Of a DNA stretch of 64,000 nucleotides, positions 55,501 through 62,919 are shown one piece after another. The position numbers and the translations under genes are program-made. Positions within the stretch are counted from its first letter, which is position 1, and every line of letters starts with the position of its first letter. The stretch covers positions 682,001 through 746,000 of the forward strand of contig CAVVUC010000004.1 in the NCBI GenBank assembly GCA_963751395.1, given 5' to 3'. The DNA comes from CAVVUC01 sp963751395. Its GTDB lineage: Bacteria; Verrucomicrobiota; Verrucomicrobiia; Chthoniobacterales; Chthoniobacteraceae. The notes under the pieces are model-generated. The model did no database searches and was not told where the DNA came from. It saw nothing but the letters and a program-made list of their open reading frames with translations.

Positions 55501-56366
55501 CCCGTGCCGGATTTCTCCAAAGAACCGCTGCCGGAGATCGCCCCGGAGAGGATTTGGTTGGCGGAGCTGCCGAAGGCGAGCGTGCCGGAGTTGTTGAAGT
55601 TCCCTGCGAAATTGCCGGAGCCGAGGGTGGCGGAACCGGTCACGTCGAGCTTGGTGGTGGAAGCCAGAAATACATCGCCACCGCTGACATCACCGCTGGA
55701 GATGGCAAGAGTCTTGGTTCCTTCGGTCCACGCGGCGGCGGACCAGTCGGTGCCACCCGTGACGCGGATTGCGCCGCCGGTGTAACTCCCGGTCAAAGTG
55801 GCTGGGGCGCTGAAATGGGCATTGGAGCCGTCACCTGCCGTAATCCCCAGACCATTGAAGTTGGCAAGGTCACCCAGGATGCCAGTGAAGGTGGAGTTAC
55901 CGATTGTCCAGGTGGCCGTCGCTCCGTTGTCATACGTTTGATTTGGAACTGCGACCGGGGTGAACGTGGTGATTCCAGGGGTCGCGGAGGTAGTGGTCCA
56001 CGCGCTGGCTGCCGTGCCGATGATGCCGTTGTTGATGGCACCGCCCCAGTTGTTCCACACCGTGAGGTTCAGGTTGACGTTGCCATTGATGGTCATGCCC
56101 GACAGCGAGGCCAGGTTGAAATGCATGTAGGTGGCGTCTTGATCGGAGCCACGGTCATAGACGGCACCGTTGTCGGCCGAGAGGGTGCCGCTGGCTGTCG
56201 TGCCGGCCCCCTGCACACGCGCCTGGTCGCTGGCAGTGATGGTGAAGTTATCGGTGACCGAGCCGTAGCTGTAGTCGGTGGCTTGAGCGGCCGGAGCGCA
56301 CAAAACCGCGACAGCGGCAGCGGCGAGGAGGGCGAAGCGAAAGAGCGGATTGGCTTTTGGTTTCAT
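52581..56366 (-). CDS. PEP-CTERM protein with autotransporter-associated repeats, paralogue 2
   Basis: 1261 residues. Signal peptide MKPKANPLFRFALLAAAAVA cut near AAQA, then the same N-terminal beta domain as the upstream paralogue and about six GxGTLTLSGNNTYTG-type repeats. Long stretches are nearly identical at DNA level to the paralogue (for example 54701-55040 against 50141-50460). The C-terminal PEP motif is IPEPATIVGALAFVGLVALR, but after the basic ERRRLRG the chain continues with LWGGFFHGQKQI, an extension not usual for PEP-CTERM. It has its own promoter (copy 3) and terminator, so it is a single-gene unit. Confidence 0.85.
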   Translation of the reverse strand: MKPKANPLFRFALLAAAAVAVLCAPAAQATDYSYGSVTDNFTITASDQARVQGAGTTASGTLSADNGAVYDRGSDQDATYMHFNLASLSGMTINGNVNLNLTVWNNWGGAINNGIIGTAASAWTTTSATPGITTFTPVAVPNQTYDNGATATWTIGNSTFTGILGDLANFNGLGITAGDGSNAHFSAPATLTGSYTGGAIRVTGGTDWSAAAWTEGTKTLAISSGDVSGGDVFLASTTKLDVTGSATLGSGNFAGNFNNSGTLAFGSSANQILSGAISGSGSLEKSGTGTLTLNGSISYKGGTTVNGGTLELPNADWHTGNPWNADGATGAIIVGSGATLSTSSGVTGIKNGLTLNGGTVSSRGLGYDGSWGNLFLLSNITAGGTVTSTITSQINLSGNRTITVSEKNGTLNVIGKINAWNSGGAGITKSGTGTLVLSGANGYTGVTEIEKGTLVAANNSALGESGWSGANMTWVRDGATLALQDGVSLADHMHVFGAGVDGLGAIRSLSGSNALTMTYNNSGSGPGFSIDSNTTVGVDADTLTLTGFYESGGSFGITKVGNGTLKLTQASTYTGSTTVSAGTVVLAHELALQNSTLLSAVTFDATVTSNAFTLGGLSGSANLSLLNNDLTPAAVALRVGNNNASTTYSGILSGTGSGLVKIGSGTLTLTGNNSYSGATSIQGGTLEFNAGTSTIGNITNSGANLTFSGGSVVTSGNITNSFGNITFSGSSVVTSGTLHFQGANPNPQLTISGNADVTLTGGITHQPSVGGDPYHAANYNFLGGTLHTPSISGPSISWNQAAASMHFDGTRIVATADNGNFITTTGWDHTNTINLRSTNGAIFDTAGFNIGIQVVMQDESGHNGKLTKLGAGTLTLSGNNTYTGATDVQNGTLQLTGALSSSTALSLGNGSNSGKFILGGTSAAVNQTVAGLTTTGSGVANAVVGGNSSVSTLAVNLVSGTNTFAGTLGGASANENNLALTKSGAGTLTLSGSNTYSGGTRIVDGALVVGNDNALGTGLMTLDGGNLASNDDLRSIMNPIIVTGTVGNQVTGGSIAFSGTAGGAGTLNVNLSGTSAKVTVNPTVADSFGDATTTIKVTQGTLLLGGSNVIGNNTAIDLAGGTFNTGGKDETVGALTLSGSSTIDFSNNTATSTLSFTTGTNDGSYLLSVYNWAGGPSGTTHLNFNPGLTSGFLNNVQFYSGAGSGGGWSQGALQLGSGELVPIPEPATIVGALAFVGLVALRERRRLRGLWGGFFHGQKQI

Positions 56367-56392
56367 GGGATATAATTGGTGCGAGCGTGCCC

Positions 56393-56439
56393 AGAATAGC
56401 GGAAGGAGAAAATTTTGTCATGTCACAATAATTGCTACA
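56393..56439 (-). promoter_or_regulatory. Operator-promoter module, copy 3 (PEP-CTERM gene 2)
   Basis: Minus strand: TGTAGCAATTATTGTGACA (56439-56421), -35 ATGACA (56421-56416), 17-bp spacer, -10 TATTCT (56398-56393). Identical operator to copy 2; the spacer differs at several positions, so the conservation of operator and boxes is not only due to recent duplication. Confidence 0.75.
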
Positions 56440-56678
56440 CGCGGGCGGAAGCGTTTCTGGTTCTTCGTTCCTGGTTCTTTGTTGCTGTTTGCCGACGCCT
56501 GCCCACTGCTTCTTCGTTGGGCCCGTTCATCGCCTTCATCCCTGTGGAGTTCTTTGTTTCCGGTTTCTGGAAAGTGCGGGTGGATTTAAGCTGTTTGACG
56601 CTTCCGGCGCGGGTGGAAGGCGGGTGGTGTTTTCATGGGACAAAAGAGGTGTTCCCTCTACAAAAACCCGCGGAGTTC

Positions 56679-56984
56679 GGAGATCGAACGACTGTTCGCA
56701 AGGCCAATGGCGCGACCGTGGCGACGGCGGAGGTCTCCGGCAATCGTGTCATCTATCGAGCGCCAAACGGAGCGACGATGGGCACCGCCTCCACCAGCGG
56801 CGACTCCTCCGTCTTCCGCAAGTCCAACGGTTCGACATCCTGCACGTCGCAGACCTTCGGCAGTCAGACCACCTTCCGCGCATCGAACGGAGCGACTCGG
56901 GCGACGGCCACTCAGACCGGCAGCACGATCGCAATTCACAAACTAAACGGCACCACGGCGGGGACTGTCTCGTTGTCGCATTGA
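56679..56984 (+). pseudogene. Fragment of a 20-residue-repeat (SNGxT) protein, start unclear
   Basis: The frame contains five units of about 20 residues, such as YRAPNGATMGTASTSGDSSV and FRASNGATRATATQTGSTIA, ending IHKLNGTTAGTVSLSH. This periodic pattern (FRxSNGxTxGTATxSG) is known from small secreted repeat proteins. Here no signal peptide precedes it: the in-frame ATG at 56415 gives an unlikely N-terminus overlapping the operator region. Probably a remnant that lost its 5' end, though an unusual start cannot be excluded. Confidence 0.5.
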
Positions 56985-57442
56985 TGGGAAGTTACTTCCC
57001 GCATTTCCCACTCGTTTTCGGCCATTTACTCTGTTGGCACCCCTGTTCTAACTTCCAGCTCCTCCGGGACTCTTTTGCCTGAAGACCACAAGAGAACTGC
57101 GTCAAAAATGGCCGGATTGGGTGTAGGTGGGTGAAAATCGATGCCGCAGCCGGAAATGCGCCTGTCTTACGCCCATTTATTGTGGTGCCTCGGAGCCGGT
57201 ATTACACCCGTTCAGCTACGACTGTAATAAATCACTTCTTTCCGGACAGGTTCCAAATTAGCGCGGGCGGACGGCCAAGGCGAAAAAGTTGGCGTGTCGT
57301 GTTGCAAACAAAAGTGGAATTTTGTCTGCGGGCAAAAGTGGAGAAGTGAGGGGGTGGGAGAAAGGTGTTGGAAGTTGGAACCGCGGGGCTTGTTGCGGTC
57401 CAGAGATTGGCACTTCATCTGCTATTGCTACGGGAACTGCTT
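56985..57442. other. Intergenic region without a supported gene
   Basis: No domain-bearing frame. Minus-strand sequence at 57175-57225 resembles pieces of a tRNA but cannot be folded into one. The sequence before the pilC start has no strong Shine-Dalgarno motif. Confidence 0.5.
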
Positions 57443-58663
57443 ATGTTGACATTCGCCTACCAAGCTCGGGACACCTCCGGCAAAATGATTTCCGGCATTC
57501 AGGACGCTCTCAACGAAGACAACGCCATCAACACGTTGATGGCCCGAGGGTTGATGGTGCTTTCCATCCAGCAAAAGTCCGGGGCGCGCGGCGCCGCCAA
57601 ACGCTTCGGCAGCGTCAGCGACACAGATCTCGTGCTCTTTACGCGGCAGCTCGCAACGATGATCGACGCCGGGCTTCCACTGGTGATGGCGCTCACGGGT
57701 CTTCACGAACAGTGCGACCCGAAAAAGCAGGCTGGTCTCCAGCACGTTGTCGGCGAGTTGATCGCCCGGGTGCAGCAGGGCGACTCTTTCACCGAGGCGA
57801 TCTCCAAACATCCGAGGGTTTTCAACCGCCTCTTCATCAGCATGGTGAAGGCTGGTGAATCCGGCGGCCTGCTCTCTGAGATTCTCGACCGCCTCGCGTC
57901 GTTCCTCGAAGCCAGTGCGCGGCTGAGGAAGAAGATCAAATCCGCGATGACTTACCCGGTCATCGTCATTTGCATCGCGCTCGCCATCACCACGTTTCTG
58001 ATTGTGCGTGTTGTGCCGGTCTTCGGTTCGATCTTTGCCGATTTCGGCGCGAAGCTGCCCGGTCCGACGCAGTTCCTTCTGGACCTCAGCGATTTCGTCC
58101 GCGGCCAGTGGTATTTCCTCCTCGGCGGGATTGGCGGCGCATTCTTCGGCATACGCGCTTTCCTTCGCACAAAACGCGGCATGGAACTCTGGGATCGTTG
58201 GAAACTCAAGCTCCCCGTGTTCGGTCTGCTCATTCACAAAATATGCATGACCCGGTTTGCGAGGACGTTCGCCCAGCTCATCCGAAGCGGCGTGCCGATC
58301 CTCGAAGTCATGGAAATCGTCGGCGAAACGTCCGGCAACGACGTCATTGCGCAAGCCATCAAAAAAGTCGCCCTCGATGTGGAAAAAGGCGATCACCTCA
58401 CCAGTGCGATGTCGCGTCAGAAAATATTCCCGCCGATGCTCCTGCGCATGGTTTCAGCCGGTGAGTCCACCGGCAAGATCGACGCGATGCTGGAAAAAAT
58501 GGCGGACTTCTGGGACGAGGAAATCGAGGCGATGCTCGACGCCCTCACCTCGCTCATCGAACCGATGCTGATCGTGGTTCTCGGCGTGATCGTCGGCGGC
58601 ATCGTCATCGCGATGTTCCTGCCGATCTTCAAGCTGAACGATATAGTGTCGCAGAGCAAATGA
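57443..58663 (+). CDS. PilC/GspF-family inner-membrane protein
   Basis: 406 residues from ATG 57443 (MLTFAYQARDTSGKMISG). Two T2SS-F domains: FTRQLATMIDAGLPLVMAL with MVKAGESGGLLSEILDRLAS, and FARTFAQLIRSGVPILEVME with MVSAGESTGKIDAMLEKMAD; membrane helices VIVICIALAITTFLIVRVVP and LIVVLGVIVGGIVIAMFLPI. This is the platform protein of type IV pili or T2SS. It is intact, unlike the gspF copy at 13468-14713, but has no pilB/pilT neighbours here; they may be elsewhere. Its end overlaps the convergent membrane-protein gene. Confidence 0.9.
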   Translation: MLTFAYQARDTSGKMISGIQDALNEDNAINTLMARGLMVLSIQQKSGARGAAKRFGSVSDTDLVLFTRQLATMIDAGLPLVMALTGLHEQCDPKKQAGLQHVVGELIARVQQGDSFTEAISKHPRVFNRLFISMVKAGESGGLLSEILDRLASFLEASARLRKKIKSAMTYPVIVICIALAITTFLIVRVVPVFGSIFADFGAKLPGPTQFLLDLSDFVRGQWYFLLGGIGGAFFGIRAFLRTKRGMELWDRWKLKLPVFGLLIHKICMTRFARTFAQLIRSGVPILEVMEIVGETSGNDVIAQAIKKVALDVEKGDHLTSAMSRQKIFPPMLLRMVSAGESTGKIDAMLEKMADFWDEEIEAMLDALTSLIEPMLIVVLGVIVGGIVIAMFLPIFKLNDIVSQSK

Positions 58664-59191
58664 GCACGGCCACGCCGTAGGCCAGGCCTGCCAGGCAGGC
58701 CGCGCGCCAGCGCGCGTCGGTCTTTTGCAGCCAGGAAATCTGGTCGCGTAGCAGGTAGGGCATCCCGACGTAAAACATCCCGAGTGTCGCCCAGGCGTAG
58801 GCGAGCACGACCAGCAGCAGGCGGCTTGTTTCGGGTCGCAGGAAAGCGGCCTCGAGGACCGGTTCGGCAACCAGAAGCAGGAACATCCCCAGAGCCGCAC
58901 GGGCAGGAATTCATCGACGAATTTCAAGCTGAGAAAATAGGCGACCGGAACCACAATCATCAGCGCCTTGCGATAGCCGGAGAACTCGCCCAAATCCATC
59001 GTCGCCACCAGCGCAAACGCCCACACGGCATCGACCGTCAACAACGCCACACCCATGCTCCGAGAGCGCGGAAAAGTCCGCAGCCATCCGCGCACACCCG
59101 CGCCGTGCATCAGCGCGATCCCGTGCGCAATGATCAGAGCAATACCGACAAGAAACCCGGCGGTCTGCAAATTCAGAAACGAGTAAATCAT
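58629..59191 (-). CDS. Small multi-pass membrane protein, frameshifted, family not recognised
   Basis: From ATG 59191: MIYSFLNLQTAGFLVGIALI, then helices VALLTVDAVWAFALVATMDL and ALMIVVPVAYFLSLKFV. Near 58895-58905 the frame changes; the fitting continuation LGMFLLLVAEPVLEAAFL, TSRLLLVVLAYAWATLGMFY and CLAGLAYGVAVLICSATLYR is in the frame obtained by adding one base. Together about 187 residues and five to six helices. I do not recognise the family. The 3' end overlaps pilC by 35 bases on the opposite strand. Confidence 0.6.
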
Positions 59192-59261
59192 GCGCCCGCA
59201 CTTTAGAAGAGACGACCGGCTTGTCGAGCGATTCAGAGAGCAATGGCACCAGCGAACGGCA

Positions 59262-59957
59262 TTATTCCGAATCCGCTCCAAACAGGAAACGAGCATAGAA
59301 GAAGGCGATTGCTTCATCCATGACAGAGCGGAACCCCTGGCTCGACCGCCACCAACGCTTCGGATCGAACGTCTCCTCATCCATTGAAACGATGCCGATG
59401 CGCACATCGCTGCCGAACGCTTGCTGGAACAAGAGCCGGGTCCTGCGCGCATGAACGCCCACGGTCAGGATGTTGATTCGACTCGCCGCCGTGTCGTGCT
59501 CGCGCAGCCATGTTTTGAGCGCGACCGCGGAAGCGTAGGTGCGATCCTTCCGAACCGCCCGGGCCGGCACTGCGTGGAGAACCTTCGGATCGAAGCCCAT
59601 TCGCTCAAGCGTCTTCGCGGTGAGTTCCGCGTAGGTTCCGTATTCGGCAAACGGCGTCCCTTTGTCGAGCGGACCACCCGTCACGAACAGCCCGGCGTAC
59701 TGATTGCGCCGGAACTCTTCGATCGCGTTGGAAAGGAAAACGTCGGAGCACCAACCCTCGACCACGAGCAAGCCGCCCGGCACCGGATCGGTTACGGCGA
59801 AAAAAAAGTAAGCGCTTCTAACCGCGATCACAGCCATCGCGCCGCAAATCAACAACAGCGCCAGCCAGCCGCGCCAGGTGGGCAGCAGGCATTCGCGGCG
59901 CTGCATGAATCCAAGCAGGCAGGTTCGCTTTTCGTTCGTGGGGTGCGCTGATTGCAT
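59262..59957 (-). CDS. DUF218/SanA-like membrane-anchored protein
   Basis: 231 residues from ATG 59957. One N-terminal membrane helix (GWLALLLICGAMAVIAVRSA) then a DUF218 (YdcF/SanA/ElyC-type) domain: GGLLVVEGWCSDVFLSNAIE, AGLFVTGGPLDKGTPFAEYG, YASAVALKTWLREHD and NILTVGVHARRTRLLFQQAF. Such proteins act in the envelope, some in peptidoglycan precursor or vancomycin-related phenotypes. An earlier start (60029) would overlap the priA stop; 59957 avoids this. Confidence 0.75.
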   Translation of the reverse strand: MQSAHPTNEKRTCLLGFMQRRECLLPTWRGWLALLLICGAMAVIAVRSAYFFFAVTDPVPGGLLVVEGWCSDVFLSNAIEEFRRNQYAGLFVTGGPLDKGTPFAEYGTYAELTAKTLERMGFDPKVLHAVPARAVRKDRTYASAVALKTWLREHDTAASRINILTVGVHARRTRLLFQQAFGSDVRIGIVSMDEETFDPKRWWRSSQGFRSVMDEAIAFFYARFLFGADSE

Positions 59958-60003
59958 TGTCGAGGATGGCAGATTCGTCACGCATTCGTCAAAGGCGGCC
60001 GCT

Positions 60004-62241
60004 TCACAAAAGCTGATACGGATCGACATCCACGGTCACGATCACGTCTTCGGGGAAGGTGAGTTTTTCCAAAATCTCGCGCAGCGTGCGGCTGAGTTTG
60101 ACGATCGCGCGGGTGCGGAGCGCCAGGTGGTAGCGATAGTTGCCGTGCGATTTTTCCAGCGGCGCGGGCGCGGGATTGCTGAGGGTCGTGCCGGGCGGGA
60201 GCGCATCGGCGACACGACGGGCGAGGGTTTCGGCGGAGAAGCTCGCCTTGATCTGATGCGGCGAGCGGATGGTGATGAGCACCATGTGCGTGAACGGCGG
60301 GTAATCCCATTTTTCGCGGAACTCGATCTCCTGCTGCCAGAAACCGTCGAAGTCGTGGTGTCGCGCGAACTGGATCGACGGGCTGAACGGCGTGAAGCTT
60401 TGCACGAACACTTCGCCTTCCACGTCGCCGCGTCCGGCGCGCCCGGCGACCTGCGTGAGGAGCTGGAACGTCCGCTCGCCCGCGCGGAAGTCGGGCAGGT
60501 GCAGTGCGAGGTCGGCGTTGATGATGCCGACGAGAGTGACGTTCGGGAAGTGCAGCCCCTTCGCGATCATCTGCGTGCCGACGAGGATGTCGATCTTGCC
60601 GAGCCGGAATGCGGTGAGCGTCTCGCGGTAAGCCTCCTTGCGCGTCATCGCGTCGGCGTCCATGCGGCGGATCACGGCCTGCGGAAAAAAGCGGGCGACG
60701 GCTTCCTCGACCTTCTCGGTTCCAGCGCCGGAGTACTTGATCTTCGGGTCCTTGCACTCGGGACATTTTGAAGGCGCGACGGCGTTGTGGCCGCAGATGT
60801 GGCAGACGAGCTTTGCAGCGGCGCGGTGGAACGTGAGCGCGATCGAGCAGTTCGGACACTCGCAGACGTGGCCGCATTGCGAGCAGATGAGCGAGGTGGA
60901 AAAACCGCGCCGGTTGAGAAACAGGATCGTCTGTTCTTTTTTTCCAAGCCGGTCGGTGATGGCCGCGCAGAGCCGGTCGGAAAGGATCGCGTGGCCTTTT
61001 TGTTTCATCGACTCCTGCCGCATGTCGATGATGCGGATGAGCGGCATCTTCTGATCATCGACGCGCTGCGTGAGGCGCAGGAGCTGGTATTTTCCGGTCG
61101 AGGCGTTGTGGAAGCTCTCGATCGACGGCGTGGCGCTGCCGAGGATGATCGCGCATTTTTCCATGCTCGCCCGGAGCACGGCGACATCGCGGGCGTGATA
61201 ACGAGGCGCCTCCTCCTGCTTGTAAGAGTTCTCGTGCTCTTCATCGACGACGATGAGGCCGAGATTTTCCAGCGGCGCGAAAATCGCCGAGCGCGCCCCG
61301 ATCACGATGCGGGCGCGCCCGTCGTTGATCTTGTGCCATTCGTCGTGGCGCTCGCCCTCGGAGAGATGGCTGTGCAGCACGGCGACGGCGTGCTGCGAGG
61401 CGGCGAAGCGCGACTTGAACCGCTCGACGGTTTGCGGCGTGAGCGAGATTTCCGGCACGAGCATGATGGCGCTCTGCCCGCGATCGAGGACGAGCTGGAT
61501 GGCCTGGAGATAAATCTCGGTCTTGCCGCTGCCGGTGACGCCGTGGAGAAGGATGGGCTTTGGATTTTGGATTTTGGATTTTGGATTTTGGATTGCGTCG
61601 CAAACGTGCTTGAAGACCTCGGTTTGTTCGGCGTTGAGCGCGAGTTTCGGCATGTGGAGAAAGGTCTCGCCCTTGTGCGGATCGCGCTCGACGGATTCCT
61701 CCTCGATGGCGATGAAACCTTTCTTCACGAGCGATTGCATCGCCTGCCGGTTCGCGTCGCATTCCTTTGCGACTTGCGCAACGGCGATGGGCACCGCCGC
61801 CTTTTTCAAAAACTCAACGACCGCCGCCTGCATCGGCGCTTTCTTTTCCAGCGCCGCGAGCTCGTCCACTTCGACCGGTCGCAACAGCCGCGCGAACTGG
61901 AGCTTCTTGTGACCGACCTCCGCTTTCCGGATCACTTGCGGCAGCACGCTGCGCATGGTCGCCTCGATCGAGCAGCAGTAGTAATCTGAAATCCAATTCG
62001 CAAGCCGGATGAGCAGCGGATTCAGGATCGGCCGGTCGCCGATCGCGGAGTCGATGGGCCGCACGCCGTGCGCGTCGGTGTGGTCGCTCACTTCGATCAC
62101 TGTGGCGAGCAGCGAGCGGGTGCGCACCGGCACGCGAACGCGCGAGCCGACCTGCACTTTCTCCTCAATCGCCGGGGGGATTTCGTAATCGAACATCTGC
62201 CCGGCGGACTGATCGACTATGACTCGCGCGTATTTTGCCAT
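60004..62241 (-). CDS. priA: Primosomal protein N', replication-restart helicase
   Basis: 745 residues, usual PriA size. From MAKYARVIVDQSAGQMFDYE: 3'-DNA-binding domain (EKVQVGSRVRVPVRTRS), winged helix, helicase core with HGVTGSGKTEIYLQ, LVPEISLTPQ, IVVDEEHENSYKQEEAPRYH, LGSATPSIES, and the two zinc sites CSQCGHVCECPNC and CHICGHNAVAPSKCPEC. Motifs V-VI: GTQMIAKGLHFPNVTLVGI and QVAGRAGRGDVEGEV. Oddity: between DAIQ and the Walker A strand an insert NPKSKIQNPKSKIQNPKP is encoded by GGATTTT heptamers (61562-61594). Divergent from the lytic transglycosylase gene. Confidence 0.95.
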   Translation of the reverse strand: MAKYARVIVDQSAGQMFDYEIPPAIEEKVQVGSRVRVPVRTRSLLATVIEVSDHTDAHGVRPIDSAIGDRPILNPLLIRLANWISDYYCCSIEATMRSVLPQVIRKAEVGHKKLQFARLLRPVEVDELAALEKKAPMQAAVVEFLKKAAVPIAVAQVAKECDANRQAMQSLVKKGFIAIEEESVERDPHKGETFLHMPKLALNAEQTEVFKHVCDAIQNPKSKIQNPKPILLHGVTGSGKTEIYLQAIQLVLDRGQSAIMLVPEISLTPQTVERFKSRFAASQHAVAVLHSHLSEGERHDEWHKINDGRARIVIGARSAIFAPLENLGLIVVDEEHENSYKQEEAPRYHARDVAVLRASMEKCAIILGSATPSIESFHNASTGKYQLLRLTQRVDDQKMPLIRIIDMRQESMKQKGHAILSDRLCAAITDRLGKKEQTILFLNRRGFSTSLICSQCGHVCECPNCSIALTFHRAAAKLVCHICGHNAVAPSKCPECKDPKIKYSGAGTEKVEEAVARFFPQAVIRRMDADAMTRKEAYRETLTAFRLGKIDILVGTQMIAKGLHFPNVTLVGIINADLALHLPDFRAGERTFQLLTQVAGRAGRGDVEGEVFVQSFTPFSPSIQFARHHDFDGFWQQEIEFREKWDYPPFTHMVLITIRSPHQIKASFSAETLARRVADALPPGTTLSNPAPAPLEKSHGNYRYHLALRTRAIVKLSRTLREILEKLTFPEDVIVTVDVDPYQLL
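61562..61594 (-). repeat. Heptamer array GGATTTT, four full units, inside priA
   Basis: Four exact ggatttt units and a partial fifth. They lengthen the segment just before the Walker A strand of the PriA helicase. The same unit forms the gspG leader array at 13447-13467. Confidence 0.85.
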
Positions 62242-62307
62242 GCACCTGCAATCTGACGTGGCCGCTATTTTTGTAGAAGTTTTTTCCTGCTCGAATAGCT
62301 TCACCGC

Positions 62308-62913
62308 ATGTTTCGTTTTGCGGTCAAATTCGTGCTCGTCATCGCGCTGGCTGCGGCCTGCGCGGCGGGTTTCGTGCTGAACCGCTCGAAGGATCCGGTT
62401 TATACGGCGCAGGAGTGGCTGAACGTCATGCGCTTCAGCCGTTACGACCCGCTCATCGAAAATGCCGGGCGCAAGCATGGCGTCGATCCGATGCTGATCA
62501 AGGCAGTCATCTGGCGGGAGAGTTCATTCCATCCCGATATGGTCGGCAAGGACGGCGAACGCGGCCTGATGCAGGTCACCGTGCCCGCTGCCGAGGATTG
62601 GGTCAAAGCAAAGAAGATCGAGACTTTTGTGCCGCGCGATTTGTTCGATCCGAAGACGAATATCGAAGTCGGCACCTGGTACCTGAAACAGTCGCTTCAG
62701 CGATGGAGCAGCAAGGAGGATCCGCTGCCGTTCGCGCTCGCCGAATACAACGCCGGACGCCGCCGCGTGGAGAAGTGGATCGAGGACTCGAACATGGGCG
62801 ACAAGGCCACCGCCGACGATTTGCGCCAGAGCATTTCATTTCCCAGCACGCGCAATTACATCGAAGCGATCGTGGCCCGCTACCACTTCTACAAAACTCG
62901 CGGGCGCTTGTAG
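62308..62913 (+). CDS. Soluble lytic transglycosylase-like (Slt) peptidoglycan enzyme
   Basis: 201 residues. Membrane anchor or signal (MFRFAVKFVLVIALAAACAA), then an SLT domain: VDPMLIKAVIWRESSFHPDM with catalytic Glu71, DGERGLMQVTVPAAEDW, NIEVGTWYLKQSLQRW and FALAEYNAGRRRVEKWI. It cleaves the glycan strand of peptidoglycan to give 1,6-anhydro products; small forms often serve the assembly of envelope machines. Ends six bases before the convergent protease gene. Confidence 0.88.
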   Translation: MFRFAVKFVLVIALAAACAAGFVLNRSKDPVYTAQEWLNVMRFSRYDPLIENAGRKHGVDPMLIKAVIWRESSFHPDMVGKDGERGLMQVTVPAAEDWVKAKKIETFVPRDLFDPKTNIEVGTWYLKQSLQRWSSKEDPLPFALAEYNAGRRRVEKWIEDSNMGDKATADDLRQSISFPSTRNYIEAIVARYHFYKTRGRL

Positions 62914-62919
62914 CCGCGC

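Noticed and set aside
31773..56366. Many long plus-strand frames opposite the giant repeat proteins
   Set aside because: They are Ala/Gly/Arg/Val-rich shadows of GC-rich repeat coding sequence, have no domains, and overlap well-supported genes.
31773..56366. Classical type Va autotransporters
   Set aside because: The beta-strand repeats are those associated with autotransporters, but no C-terminal barrel domain exists in any of the four proteins; two end in PEP-CTERM and two in the RLRV tail.
57175..57235. tRNA-like sequence on the minus strand (AGCTGAACGGG ... GGCACCA)
   Set aside because: D-arm-like and CCA-like pieces are present, but acceptor ends do not pair, there is no TTC-type T loop, and the anticodon stem does not form.
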